In this document: positions 54,001-64,000 of the stretch, piece by piece | Layout of the letters: each line of letters opens with the position of its first letter | Numbering within the stretch: position 1 is the stretch's first letter | Source: Pelecanus crispus | Lineage: Eukaryota; Chordata; Aves; Pelecaniformes; Pelecanidae | Assembly (NCBI RefSeq): GCF_030463565.1 | Contig: NC_134655.1 | Location: 7,638,372 to 7,702,371 of the forward strand | Length of the DNA: 64,000 bases | Reading direction: 5' to 3' | Notes under the pieces: model-generated | The model's database searches: none | What the model saw: only the letters and a program-made list of their open reading frames with translations | What the model was told of the DNA's origin: nothing | Made by a program: the position numbers and the translations under genes

Positions 54001-56812
54001 TTCTAAACGCGTCCGTATTTCCAAACCGACTGCCCCTCTATAGGTATGAAAAGGCACTGTGCGAGGCAGGGGGGTTGGGTCACTGCCAGCGGTGTGGTGG
54101 TTGGGGCAAACACAAGGTACAGCAGCAGAAAGGGTGCTGCGATTTGAAGAAGATCTTTTTTTTGCTCTGTGGAGAGGAACCCTTGCAGGGCAGGCAAGGC
54201 AGGGGGAGGCGTTGGTGAGTGTGTTGTAACACCATGCAGAGAAGGGCTCTGGTCTTGCTCCTGAAGCGCCTGCCTAATTTGCCACAGAGCAGAATACTGC
54301 TTCAAACCCACGACCAAAAGATGGGGGGGAAAAGCTGCCTTTAGGGGGTTTTGGTTAGCTGTCAAGGGGAGGCAATTTCTAAAAATCATTTAGTTGTATT
54401 TAAGTGTAGCGTTTGCCAGTTGAATTTTACTTTTGAATGGAACATTGAAGTCCAGGTTTCCTGCTGGCGCGTGACTAAGCTGCAGGTCCAAATACCAAGG
54501 AAGCGGCTCCTTCAAGGAAATTCTCACTAATTCCGTTGTTTACTCTCTGCCTTACTCAGAGGAGGATATAAGAGCTGTCCCGCACCCTCTCCCTGGCAGT
54601 ACGCTACTGCAAAAGCATGACGGAGGATTAACAGGTCAAAAAATATTTCATCAGACATGCACCCACCTGTCTTATCAACAGCACTTTGGTTACCAGAACT
54701 AAAGATCGCAGCTGTTTTGACATCTGTGCTTTTCATGGAGCTTCTGCTGGTGTCACCAGACTCGTGAGAAGCCAGCCTGCTGCCCTGGGGCACGGCTGCG
54801 GCCAGAGAAGTTCTGGAAGGAGCTATGCTGCCGTAGTCTTTAATCTATTAGAGTTAAAGCATTACAAAACAGGTATAGATGAGGCACGAAGTCCATTCCC
54901 AGTGTGTTTCGTATGTCTCCGCTGCTGACCTCAGTGATTAAAAAGATGTCCAGACATGTGTATGTGTCCACCCAGGCACCTGGACTGGACACTCTCTGGT
55001 CACCGGATCACTATATGCTCGTCTGGAGGCTGTTCCTCCATGTATCATCCACTGCAGACTGGGTTATTCTGGTGTCCGAGCAGCATTTCAGAGCACGATC
55101 TGAATATAAACAGGGTTTGCTCAGGGGCTGTGAAACCCACAGGCTCAGGTTCCCCCGAGGGAGTTACCCATGTATCTTTCTGCATCCAGGTGCAAATTCA
55201 CCTGCGCAGCCAGGCCAGCAATCATCTCGAGTCCCTCAGTCACCTCTGCAGACCCCCAGAAAGGCAGCTGGAAAGAAACTGCGACTCCCCTCCGAAGCGA
55301 GGTGTCTCTGCAAGGGCTGCCACTCTGCGATGGGGAACAGAAACTCCCCAGCTGCTGTCTGAGAGACACTTCTCAAATGGGACTGCTATTTAAGGGGGTG
55401 GAAATGGTCTCACGCTGATGAAAAAGAGGAAGGGGCCATTGTTTTTCTGAAGATACTTTCAAGCAGCCCTGGCCTTCGAGAATGAGAAAAGCAAGTTGAA
55501 ATCAGCTGGGCAGAGCTCCATTTGGTGAACAAAACACAAACAGGCGAGCAGAAGCTTTGCCCTTTTAATGCAGTTACCGGTACATACACGTGGGGTTACA
55601 CTGCTGTAGGGATGTTTCTCAAGAGTTTCGTTTTTGAGCATGACCTCAGTAGCAACAAAGATAATCTCACAGCCTTCATACTTTTTCCATGCTTTTGAGC
55701 AATTAATCATCTTTCCAGAGCTGCTCCTGGACTCCAGTCCCTGCGGGAGCCACCGCATGCCACCCCACCGGGCGTCCCTCCTGCCTCCTCCGCTCCGTCC
55801 CCGTCCCCGTCCCCAGTGGGGCTGAGCGTCTCAGGCTCCAATAGACGGGGGTCCCCAGGGAAGGGCTGCCAGGGGGACTTGTCTTGCACTTTGGAAGACC
55901 TCTCTGGGCCCGGCCTCCTCTGGCAAACCGGGCATTCCAGCTCCTACTTTACTGAGAAACAGCAACACAGAGGAGGCACACGTGGCAGAGATCTGGGGAT
56001 CTCACAGGGAGCTGGAAAGCATTTGCAGCTCGGTGGCACAGTCTGCTTGTCTGTACCCATTCTCCCTGCCGGCAGAGAAGCACACATAAAAAAGTGTTTG
56101 GGGGGGCGGGGTGTTTCATTCTGAAGCCACAGTTGCTTCTCCATCGTCAGCCCAGTGCCAGGCTTCTGGCATCTCAGGGTATGGTTGCGAAATATTTAAC
56201 TATATTCTGCCAGTGTCTCCATCCAGGCACCCGAGGTACCATGACCAGTCCAACCTCACAGCGTTGCTGGGAGCCAGGGCAGTGCCGATGGCCTCATTAT
56301 ACAGATGGGAGAACCAAGTCACCGAGTTGCTGCGTGACCCATGGACAGTCACACGCCAAGTCTGCTGGCAGCCTGGGACAGGCAGCCCAAATGTCCACCC
56401 CTGGTCCCCAGCACGGGACACCATCTCCCGTGGTGGGTCAGCATCCCCCCACGGGCACGCAGGGTGTCGGAGAAGCAGCTCCCCGCAGCGGGGCCGGCAC
56501 GTGAGCCCCCGCCGTGGGGGTTGCCCATCAGCAGGGGCAGGGGGCAAAACCCCCTCCGGGGACAGGCGTTGTTTTGGAAGGGCTGTCCCCAGGCAGTGCT
56601 CCCGATGGCCGTGGTTGCCCCACGCACACTCAGACTGGCACAGCCCAAAAAGACCATGAGAGACCCAGGGTGGCTGTGGTGCCCCTGTTCAGGGGGTTAA
56701 TCCCTGCTTGGCTGGGATTTCGAGTGCCAGCCCTCACCAGGTTCCCAGCTCCCCGCAGGCTCTTCCAGCTGCTATTCAGCGCAGGTTTGCAGGCGAATAG
56801 GCCAGGGGAGCT
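51051..56812. other. Gene-free stretch between RPL39 and SOWAHD
   Basis: No gene, RNA or clear mobile element was recognised. Two moderately GC-rich patches (about 52000-52250 and 56350-56720) have open frames without family resemblance or splice signals. A CCGTCCC tandem lies at about 55795-55815. The SOWAHD 3' UTR occupies an undetermined part of the right end. Confidence 0.5.
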
Positions 56813-57823
56813 TCAGCGCTCTTGGAAGAAAGCAAATTTCTGTCTGACAAAGTCCCGGAGGGTCGACAGGCTCCAGGAGCGCTGGGCTTTCCCCTCAGCC
56901 CTGGAGTCCACACAGTCCCGCCCTGCCCTGGCCTCTCTGGATGACTTACAGTTGTTGTTGGTGTTGTGAGAGCGCAGCTGGACCAGGTCCTCCTCCAAGG
57001 CCCCCGCCAGCTCCTTCAGCTCCCTGGAGGTGTCTGCCCTCAGGTACTGCCAAGCCTTGCGCCCGTTGTGGTCCCTGCGGCTGGTGTCCGCCCCGTAAGC
57101 TCCCACCAGCACTTTGATGAGCAGCTCGTGTCCCTGCAGGGCGGCCAGGTGCAAGGGGGTGAGCCCGCCGCTGGCCGTGGGGATGTTCACGTTGACGGGA
57201 TAGCCCTTCTTCTGGGCGTGGGAGATGACCTGGATGAAGCTCTCGTGGTGGCCGTGCTTGGCAAGCCAGTGGAGAGCGGTGAAGCCCGTCACAAAGTCTT
57301 TCCTGGTCAGCAGGCTGGGATCCAGGTCCAGCAGCCTGACAATGTTGTCCGCATCGCCCTGGGCCACCGTCAGCAGCCACTCGTGCTCCAGGGGATCCAG
57401 GGCAAGGGACAGCACCTCGGGGCTCTGTTCAGGCTTCTGCTCTTGTTGCGGCCCTGCAAGGAGACTGCTGCCATTGGAAGTCTTCTGAGCGGTGGCAAAC
57501 CGTACGGTGCTGCTGGGACTATTGCTCTGCAGGAGGATTTCCTTCAGCTCCTTCCTCCGGGTGCTGCCAGGGACGGTGGAGAGCCTGCCTGCCGTCCTAC
57601 CCCAGCTCCCGGGGCGCTGGCTGCCCTGGCTGACGCTCCTGTTGGTGTCCATCTTCTGCAGCGGGTGGAAACGCTCCCTGCTCCCCGTGCCGGCCGGCCA
57701 GAGATGGGAGCTGCGGGCTAGGCTCCCTGCCTGGGGCTGGGTGGCTTCCAGGAAGGCGAAGGTCTGGGCGATGCCAGCTACCCTCTGCTCCGCCGAGCCC
57801 TGCTCCCGCTCCTGCCGGGCCAT
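56813..57823 (-). CDS. SOWAHD: SOWAHD (ANKRD58), sosondowah ankyrin-repeat protein
   Basis: Protein of 336 aa with unknown molecular role; the SOWAH family is defined by C-terminal ankyrin repeats. From the Met at 57823 (MARQEREQGSAEQRV) there is a low-complexity N-terminal half with a basic RRKELKEILLQ stretch at about 89-99. Ankyrin repeats follow at about 147-170 (HEWLLTVAQGDADNIVRLL), 178-210 (TGFTALHWLAKHGHHESFIQ) and 220-250 (GLTPLHLAALQGHELLIKVL). An Asn-rich segment lies at 287-291, with a tail ending RQKFAFFQER. The Met at 57823 was chosen because the upstream in-frame Met (58090) would cross a likely 5' UTR intron. Human SOWAHD has about 315 aa and lies between RPL39 and SEPTIN6 in the same relative orientation. 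Confidence 0.9.
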   Translation of the reverse strand: MARQEREQGSAEQRVAGIAQTFAFLEATQPQAGSLARSSHLWPAGTGSRERFHPLQKMDTNRSVSQGSQRPGSWGRTAGRLSTVPGSTRRKELKEILLQSNSPSSTVRFATAQKTSNGSSLLAGPQQEQKPEQSPEVLSLALDPLEHEWLLTVAQGDADNIVRLLDLDPSLLTRKDFVTGFTALHWLAKHGHHESFIQVISHAQKKGYPVNVNIPTASGGLTPLHLAALQGHELLIKVLVGAYGADTSRRDHNGRKAWQYLRADTSRELKELAGALEEDLVQLRSHNTNNNCKSSREARAGRDCVDSRAEGKAQRSWSLSTLRDFVRQKFAFFQER

Positions 57824-58180
57824 GGCCGTGCCTCCCGCGGGGCCGGCCGGCAGCCCGCTCCCCGGCAGGCCACAGCTCGCAGCTCGCGCTCCCCGGCTCT
57901 CACCCCACACTTCCTGCCCCGGCGGGAGGCAAAGGAGGAACCGATTCTGCACGGCGGGAGGGCACGCCGGGCATGGCGGCGGAGCCGCGGCGCTGCCGCG
58001 CTGCCGGGGCGGTGCAGGCGACCTTTGGTCGTGCTGCGGCTGCGGCTGCCGCCGGCACCAGGCACGGGCCCCGCTTACCTGCGGCGTCACAGAGGGAGTG
58101 CAGGCGGGTGCGCGGGGCCGCGGGGAGCCGGCGGCACCGATGGGTGCACCGAGGCAGGGGGTCCCAGGCAGCCTGAAGAA
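57824..58180 (-). promoter_or_regulatory. SOWAHD CpG promoter and probable non-coding 5' exon
   Basis: CpG-rich. On the minus strand a strong donor GCCGCAG/GTAAGC ends an exon at 58079, and a pyrimidine-led acceptor (CTCCCGCCGGGGCAG) opens the next at 57913, leaving a 5' UTR intron of about 165 bases (57914-58078). The start site is probably at about 58130-58180. This is inferred from splice signals only. Confidence 0.5.
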
Positions 58181-58299
58181 ATTTGATTAACTGTATTCTT
58201 CTTAGCATTCGTGGCCTAGCGTTAGCAGCTGAAGTAGGCTGCAAGAGCTGAGCGAGCGTAAACTTTTGGTAAAACTAGTGCTGCTAACAAAGAACTCGC

Positions 58300-58651
58300 T
58301 GAATTTGGTGGATATGAGCAGAATGAAGAAGGTAAGGACCAAGGAGACAATTCCAAGAGAATGAAGTAACTTCAGAAGGCGGCCAGCCCAGCGACCGTGA
58401 AAACCGCTAAGAAATCAGGAGACACCGACCAGAATTCAGTGATGGGACTCGGGGGTGGGGTGATGGGTGGTACGGGTGTAACTGAGAGGCGAGACTTGGG
58501 GTAGGGGTCCCTCTCCGGAGGCACCCAGCTCGAGCTGTAACCGAAGAAAGAATAAAAGACTGATCGGAAACCTTCACTCGGACTCGGCGCTCTCAGCGGG
58601 ATCCTAGGGTCGGACCCTGTTATGGTGGCCAGCATGCGTAAATCCCTAACA
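58300..58651 (+). mobile_element. Solo LTR of an avian endogenous retrovirus, upstream of SOWAHD
   Basis: LTR-like layout: a purine-rich left part (AATTTGGTGGATATGAGCAG), then GGTAGGGGTCCCTCTCCGGA, an AATAAA at 58551-58556 (AGAATAAAAGACTGATCGGA) and a U5-like stretch with TCCTAGGGTCGGACCC ending near CCCTAACA. This form differs from the TGTCCTGGTTT LTRs elsewhere in the window and is more like gamma/beta-type LTRs. No internal genes are attached. Edges are approximate and the age is uncertain. Confidence 0.7.
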
Positions 58652-60100
58652 CTGATCCCGGGGACACTTCCTCTGGCCCCGGCAGCACCCCAAAGCCCCG
58701 GGTGCCTTGCTAAGGCACCGGCCTTACAGCCCCCCACCAACTGCACCCCACCATGGCAATGCTTCTCCTTGGTGCTGTGCTCAGGAAGGCCGAGGCCGCT
58801 GCCCCAAGGGGCTGCTTTCCCCATGGCCGGCGGGTCTCTGTGCTGTAAGGGTCACCCAGCCCGGGGTGGTGTTTTGGGTCTCTTGCCACCCGATGTTTCA
58901 GCCCGGCACCATTTTGGCCTTCCTCTCTTGCTGTGTTTCACTTCCCAGCAAGGCCCCATGCTCAACACTGTTGGCAGCTGCAGCCGCCAGCAGTTTTGTA
59001 CCCTAATTTTGTTAGGAATCAAGACAAATTCCTCTGCTCCAAAAGCCCCCAGTCCTGTTTCTCCCAAGGCCTCTCTTATCTGTGACTCCTCAGACACCCA
59101 TGGCATGGCTGAACTGTCACCAGGTGTTTTTGTGGCTGCTCTGGCAGCTAAGAGCCACGCCAGCCCCTTCAACCCTTTTGCTTTGCCTTCCCTAAGCTTT
59201 AGCCCTGCTCCGACCTGCCCCAGGCTGGTTGTCAGCCTTGAGGGAGATTTGCCTTTCTCCAGCCGCTTGGACCAGTTTTTCTGGGACACGTGGGGAGCCG
59301 GAGTCATCCCATAAAGCCCAAACTACTGGTGGTGAAAACATAATTGTCCCCTTGCTCCCTTTCTGGTTTTGTCACTGGCTGTTGGTGGCTTCTGCGGGCT
59401 CAGGGAGGCAGAGAACTTGACCCACACAGCCGTAGGATCCTGGGGAACAGTTTAAAATGCTTCTTGGGTGGCAGCTGGGGAAAACAACGAGGGAAACAAG
59501 GTGGTACTTTCGGGGAATGAGGGCATCGATGGTGCAAAGCAAAGCACCCATTTAGGGCCACTCTGGTCATGCCTGCATTAGGGACTGGTTGCACTGGTGA
59601 GTTCTGACTGGGCTAAAACCAGGGTGCCAACCTTGGGGGCTTTACTCAGGGGTGCCAGGGGCTGGGAAAGTTATTTGCTCTGGGTAAGGACCAAGTTTCC
59701 TCTCCCTCAGCCTTTGTTTGATGCTTGTGTTGGCATCAAATGAAGGGAAACCCAAGTGGCACCAGCTACACCCCCAAAGCAGCAGACGGGCCTGCCCAGG
59801 CCCTGCCCGCCGGGCCGGGGAGCTGAGGCCGCACCGGCGGGCCGAGAGGGGCCGGGAAAGGGGCCGCGCTGCCACTGGAAGAGAAACTGGTGCAGCCACC
59901 GTCAATCCTGTTCCTGGGCGAGCGCAAACCATCCCGATGGACCTCAGGGAAAATGCGTGAGGCCGACAGACGTTTTATTTTAAATAGCAAGTGATTCACT
60001 GAGGCTGGGAGACCCCAGGCCCACAGAGCCAAGCCATAGCCGCCAGCCCAGCCGCAGTGCCGCACGGCTCTGCTCCGGCGCTGGGCCAGGCGCACGGCCC
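58652..60100. other. Intergenic, SOWAHD to SEPTIN6
   Basis: No gene recognised. GC content rises towards the SEPTIN6 island from about 59780. Confidence 0.6.
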
Positions 60101-61130
60101 GCGTTACCGGAGGGGCCGCAGGGCAGGCGGGCAGGGTCCCCCGGGCCTGCCCTGAGGAGTCCGTGGCAGGGAACCCATCGCCGCGCCGGGGGCGGGCAGG
60201 GGCCGGCGGAGGCCGCGGTGGCGGGCAGGGCCGGGCAGCAGGCTGCGGGCAGCGGCCCGCCGGGCAGCCCGCGGGCCTGGCAGGGGGCCTGGGGGCTGCG
60301 GAGCCGCCAGTCGCGGGCTCCGCCCGCCCCAGCCCCGCTCACCGCCGCCCGCGGCTGCCCCCGGGCCCGCTGCGCCCCGCCGCACTCCGGCCGCGGCCCC
60401 GCCCGCAGCCCGGGCCGCACCATCGCGGACGGCCGCAGGGGGGGGACTGGCAGCCCCGCGCCTGCCGGAGGGGGCGGCGGCGGCGGGACCGAGCCGGGCG
60501 GCGGGGCGGGGCGGGGCGGCTCGGGGCGGGGCCAGGGCCGGGGCGCGGCGGGGCCCCCCCCCGCGCGGCGTCGCGGTGGGCGCTCCCGGCACCGCCTGCC
60601 CGGCCGGGGCGGGCCCTGTGCGGGCGGGCAGCGATGGCGGCGGCCGAGGTGGCGCGGCAGGTGGGAGCGGGCGCCGCCGCCGCCGGCCTCCTGCGGGCCG
60701 GGCGTGGCCGGGGCGCAGGCGGGAGCGCTGGCGTGGCCGGGGCGCCGGGATGGGTCGGGTCGGGCCGTGCCGGGCCGTGCCGGGCGGGGCGCGGGCTCCG
60801 GGGGCACCGGCCTGGCGCCTCCCGCCGGCTCCGGGGCTCGGCCCGGGGCGGCGGCGGCGGCCTCCCGGGTGATGGGGGCTTGGGGGCCGCTCTGAGGGGA
60901 GCTGGGGTCACCTGGGGGAGGGGAGGTTTGGGGTGCCCCCCGCGGCTGCGGCGCAGCAGCCTGGCCCGGCGACCTTGGGCTGTCCGCGCCGGGGTGGGCC
61001 CGGGGGTCGCGTCCCGCCGGTCCCTCCGTCCCTGGGCCAGGGGACCCGCAGCGCAGCCCCGGGCTGGCCGGGCTGCTGTGCTGGGGAGGCCGCCTCCTGC
61101 ACCCCTACCCAGGGGCCCCTCGCCAGGCCA
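59990..61130. promoter_or_regulatory. CpG island, SEPTIN6 promoter
   Basis: Very CpG-rich. Tandem GC boxes (GGCGGGGCGGGGCGGGGCGG type, about 60499-60535) lie about 100-135 bases before the SEPTIN6 start codon and suit Sp1/KLF binding. Long open frames on both strands here are base-composition artefacts. Confidence 0.85.
60634..60660 (+). CDS. SEPTIN6: SEPTIN6, first coding exon only
   Basis: ATG in a CpG island encoding MAAAEVARQ, then a splice donor (CGGCAG/GTGGGA). Human SEPTIN6 starts MAATDIARQ, with the exon break recalled at about this point. Septins are GTP-binding filament proteins of the cytoskeleton. The GTPase domain and all later exons lie right of the window. Identification rests on this nine-residue match plus synteny: SEPTIN6 follows SOWAHD and RPL39 in humans with the same relative strand. 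Confidence 0.8.
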
Positions 61131-64000
61131 GGGTGTGGTGGCGGGCGAAGCGCTCCTTGCCATCCCCGTCTCCCCAGGGATGCTCTTCTCCTCCCAAAAA
61201 ACCCGTCATCCCGTGCTCGTTAGGGTGTGATGCGGGGAAGGTCGCCAGCCCGGCACCGTGTGCCATGGAGGAGCTGTGGTGGGAGCCCGTGCCGAACATG
61301 GGCACCGCATCCCCACCACGGTTTGTCCCCGAGGGTCCCCCCACGGCAGCGTCCCCGGCTGCCCGCGGGCACCCCTGCCGCCGCCGCTGCTCGCCCGCCC
61401 TACGGCGCGGTGCAGAGCTCTCCGTGTGCCTGCGGAGAATTATCCAGAAGAGGAGCAGAGGGACTTGAGCCACCTCTGCGTTTGTTAGAGAAATGCTAAG
61501 GCGGCCTCTGTAACCCGTTTGCATGCAGAAGCGTTTTGTCTGTGATTTGATGGGGTTCCAACTTTCGTGTCCGTGCGTTAGTACAGAAATAGTACTTGAG
61601 ATGAATGCTTGCCGTTTTGTCTTCAAAGCAGTAGGTTTTAGCATGGACCCAGTCTTGTTGAACGGGTAGATGTAGCCATTCCTTGCCAGTTCGTGATGTT
61701 ATTTCCTCCTGGACATACCCATTGCCTTGTGTGTGACTGCCAAGGTATGTAAAGTGACTCATTTGCTCCCGTCTTTTAAAGAAATTGAGCGTTACGCTTT
61801 CCTAAGATAATGTACAGGAGTTTCAGATGTCTGCTAGTGTCCTGGAATGAATTATGATACAGCACAGCCTCTGTTCGGAGGCAAAAGGGAAGGCTAGCTC
61901 TGAGGCAGACATGATATTAGTGTGCTGCAATTTGAAAATGTCTTTGTCCAGACAGACGACTTGTCAGCCCAGGTCTTAGGCATCTGTTTGTGGTTGTGGT
62001 TCATGGAGCAGTCAGCCATAATGTCCTGGTGATGCAGAGGGCTGCTCCGTGTGTGCCGAGGGGGTTAAACACGTGCGAGAGCTGGGGCTGGGTACGTGGG
62101 GGAGTTGGGGTCACCACCCTGCCTCTGTCCCAGCGAACCCTTGATCTAAACCCGCATTTGTTGTGGAGATGGTCGCTGAAACCCCCTCCTGCCTGGGCGG
62201 GCAGCGCGGCCCCGTCACCGCCGAGCGGAGGCCCCTCTCCTGTCCTCTGCCGGCACCGAGGGCGCAGGTTTTAAACACTGAGACCCACAGGGGATGTGTC
62301 CACCCTGCTCCCCGTGGGCGGAGGACAGGTGCCGGCGACTGGCTTGCCGGCCACTGTCTGACTCTCCAATCTCTGTAGTACAGGTCAGAAAAATCATTAA
62401 GGCTGCTGATATAGATATGTAGTTTTTTAATTGCTGGAGGAGACTTTTCCTGGGAACATATCCAAACAGCATGGCGTTTCTGCAGCCCTTTGGCAGGGGC
62501 ATAAAGAAATGTAATCTTAAGAGCTGTCAGAATTTGAGGTTTTGGAAGCACTTGACCGTCTGTGAATGTTGAATGGCTGAATGATGCAATGCGCCTGAAG
62601 AGGGTGGTCAATGGTTAGGAGCTTTGGTGAGATGTTTCTCGCCTTCTGTGGTGGTTGATTCAGAACTATTTCTCTCCACTTTTCTGTTGGTTTTTCTTTT
62701 ATATACGTCCTGACGATTTGTTATCAGCCAAGCAAGGAAAAGAAATACAAAGTCTTTATCTACACTTTACATTCCTGCTTTGCATCTATCTTGTGGAGGA
62801 TGTTTATACAGTCTGCTGGATAATTCTCTCATTGCATAAGAGCATTACACCCTTGTACAAGTGAGAAGTAATTGGTACAAGTGTTGCTCTAATTTGCTGT
62901 TTAATCAGAGCCAAATGCAGTCTGGGGAAGTGGCTGCCATAATGCTGAGGTCGTGAGAAGGGATCTGATGTTGTCTGGCTTAAAGATGATGTGAAAAACT
63001 GTGGTGTGGAAACCGGCATTCAGGTTCTGCCTTGCTTTGCAATTTGACATTTGACTTCGTGTGCAAGATTTGTCTCAGGTGTAGGGGTTAACCCCCAGGT
63101 GTCAGCTTTATGGGGTGGCAGAGGGGCAGGGGAGTGGCTCCTGTGAGCATCCGCAGGGGTGGTGGAGCTCTGTGAGCATTGCTTGATTTGTTTTCGTTGA
63201 GGGATGGTGCTGTTGTGTTTATCTGGCTGTTTGGAAATCTTCTGAAGGGAGTCTCCAAGGCCTCGGCGTTTGATGTGATTCTTGTCTGGGGAGAGGTGGG
63301 AGATTGTGTTGGAAGTACTAAATGTTAGCATCAGTGTCCTAAACAGAAACACTCTTTGCAATTAGATGCAGAAGTATTGTACTGCAGTCTTTGGGAGTGT
63401 TTTCTTGTTGTGCGGGCATCGTTTGGACACTGGGTCCCTTGGGTTCAGAGCTGTAGCATTCTTTATTTGCTGTGCTCTGCCTGAATATTGCCAAGTGGAG
63501 GCTTTTCCTTTGCCATGGTATCCTTTTTCATTGTTCCTTTAGTCCAGGCCACCAGAAATTGTCCTGAATATGGAGCGCTGACATTTGCAAGGAGCAGCAC
63601 CATTGCATGTCTCGGGGAGGATGCTCAGCTTTACCTTCACAAAGCGGTAACAGGCTGTTGGGGCTCCGAGGACGTCGGGAGCTGACAGCGCTGTACCTAC
63701 TTGTCGTGTAAAGCAGATCAAGGCAGAGACGCACATTCAGCAAGATTTTCCTCTAATCGTTTTTTCATCCCGAGGACCCTGGAGTGTTTCAAACACCTGG
63801 AGTCTAAATCTTGCCCATTTTATGTAAACTAATGTTTAATGTGCAGCGCTTTCAGGCTTGGGGTCATTTATTATAACATCTTTGTATTTTCCATAGATTT
63901 CTGATTGTTCTCTGTAAGAATCAGAGTAGGCAGTGGTGGTTTTTGTGGCACGGAGAAGCCCTAACAAAAGGTCTGTAAATCTTCCAAAGACAGGGAAAAA
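60661..64000 (+). other. SEPTIN6 intron 1 (partial)
   Basis: The CpG island continues to about 61.1 kb, followed by ordinary sequence to the window end. One LINE-derived fragment lies at 61500-61790. No second exon of SEPTIN6 was seen, so the first intron exceeds 3.3 kb. Confidence 0.75.
61500..61790 (-). mobile_element. Old LINE fossil: reverse transcriptase C-terminal region
   Basis: On the minus strand it reads HFTYLGSHTQGNGYVQEEIT, then TKRQAFISSTISVLTHGHES and WNPIKSQTKRFCMQTGYRG. This is the F-YLG...EI..R...tK...LlyG.EsW....krf pattern just after the reverse transcriptase core of RTE/L2-like non-LTR retrotransposons. The two halves lie in different frames, so at least one frameshift separates them. 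It is an ancient, broken copy of about 290 bases; the exact clade is not resolved. Confidence 0.7.

Noticed and set aside
57824-58090. Upstream in-frame Met for SOWAHD (89 extra residues)
   Set aside because: The extra stretch is low-complexity GC-rich sequence crossing a likely 5' UTR intron. The Met at 57823 gives a length close to the family.
60163-61230. 355-codon frame across SEPTIN6 exon 1
   Set aside because: It is out of frame with MAAAEVARQ and consists of Gly/Arg/Ala-rich CpG-island translation.

Overview
The window is vertebrate nuclear DNA, almost certainly from a bird. It holds intron-split protein genes, CpG-island promoters, CR1 LINE 3' ends with the ATTCTATG tail, and endogenous retroviral LTRs of the bird type that opens TGTCCTGGTTT. 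Gene content and order match the human Xq24 block read backwards: TMEM255A, ZBTB33, NKAP, NDUFA1, UPF3B, RPL39, SOWAHD, SEPTIN6. The relative orientation of every gene agrees with the human block, so this is conserved synteny rather than a rearranged locus.

Layout. 1-12.2 kb: the last six coding exons of TMEM255A (+); its 5' exons lie left of the window. 12.2-15.5 kb: intergenic DNA between convergent genes. 15.5-22 kb: ZBTB33/Kaiso (-), with its long 3' UTR, a single coding exon and a CpG-island first exon. 22-27 kb: mostly non-coding, with one LTR-like fossil. 27.2-33.1 kb: NKAP (+), nine coding exons, with a solo LTR in intron 5. 33.1-37.7 kb: gene-free and rich in old LTRs. 37.7-39.4 kb: NDUFA1 (-), three exons, with a 0.9-kb G-rich minisatellite in intron 1. 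39.8-48.4 kb: UPF3B (+), ten coding exons, with a CpG-island promoter shared with NDUFA1. 48.5-50.8 kb: RPL39 (+), with an H/ACA snoRNA (SNORA69) in intron 2. 50.8-56.8 kb: gene-free. 56.8-58.2 kb: SOWAHD (-). 58.3-58.65 kb: a solo LTR. 60.6-64 kb: SEPTIN6 first coding exon (+) and the start of its intron 1.

The genes are not an operon and do not form one pathway. They are mostly housekeeping genes: RNA processing and surveillance (NKAP, UPF3B), ribosome structure and rRNA modification (RPL39, SNORA69), respiration (NDUFA1), methyl-CpG-linked repression (ZBTB33) and septin cytoskeleton (SEPTIN6). RNF113A, AKAP14 and the RHOXF cluster, which sit within this block in humans, were not seen.

All splice models were read by eye. 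For NKAP and UPF3B the summed exon lengths are exact multiples of three, and both genes need a GC-AG intron to stay in frame. No clearly new biological system was found. The most rewarding signals are the fully readable snoRNA with its 5.8S rRNA target match, the two GC-AG introns, a possible in-frame alternative first exon for ZBTB33 arising beside NKAP, and the NDUFA1 intronic minisatellite.
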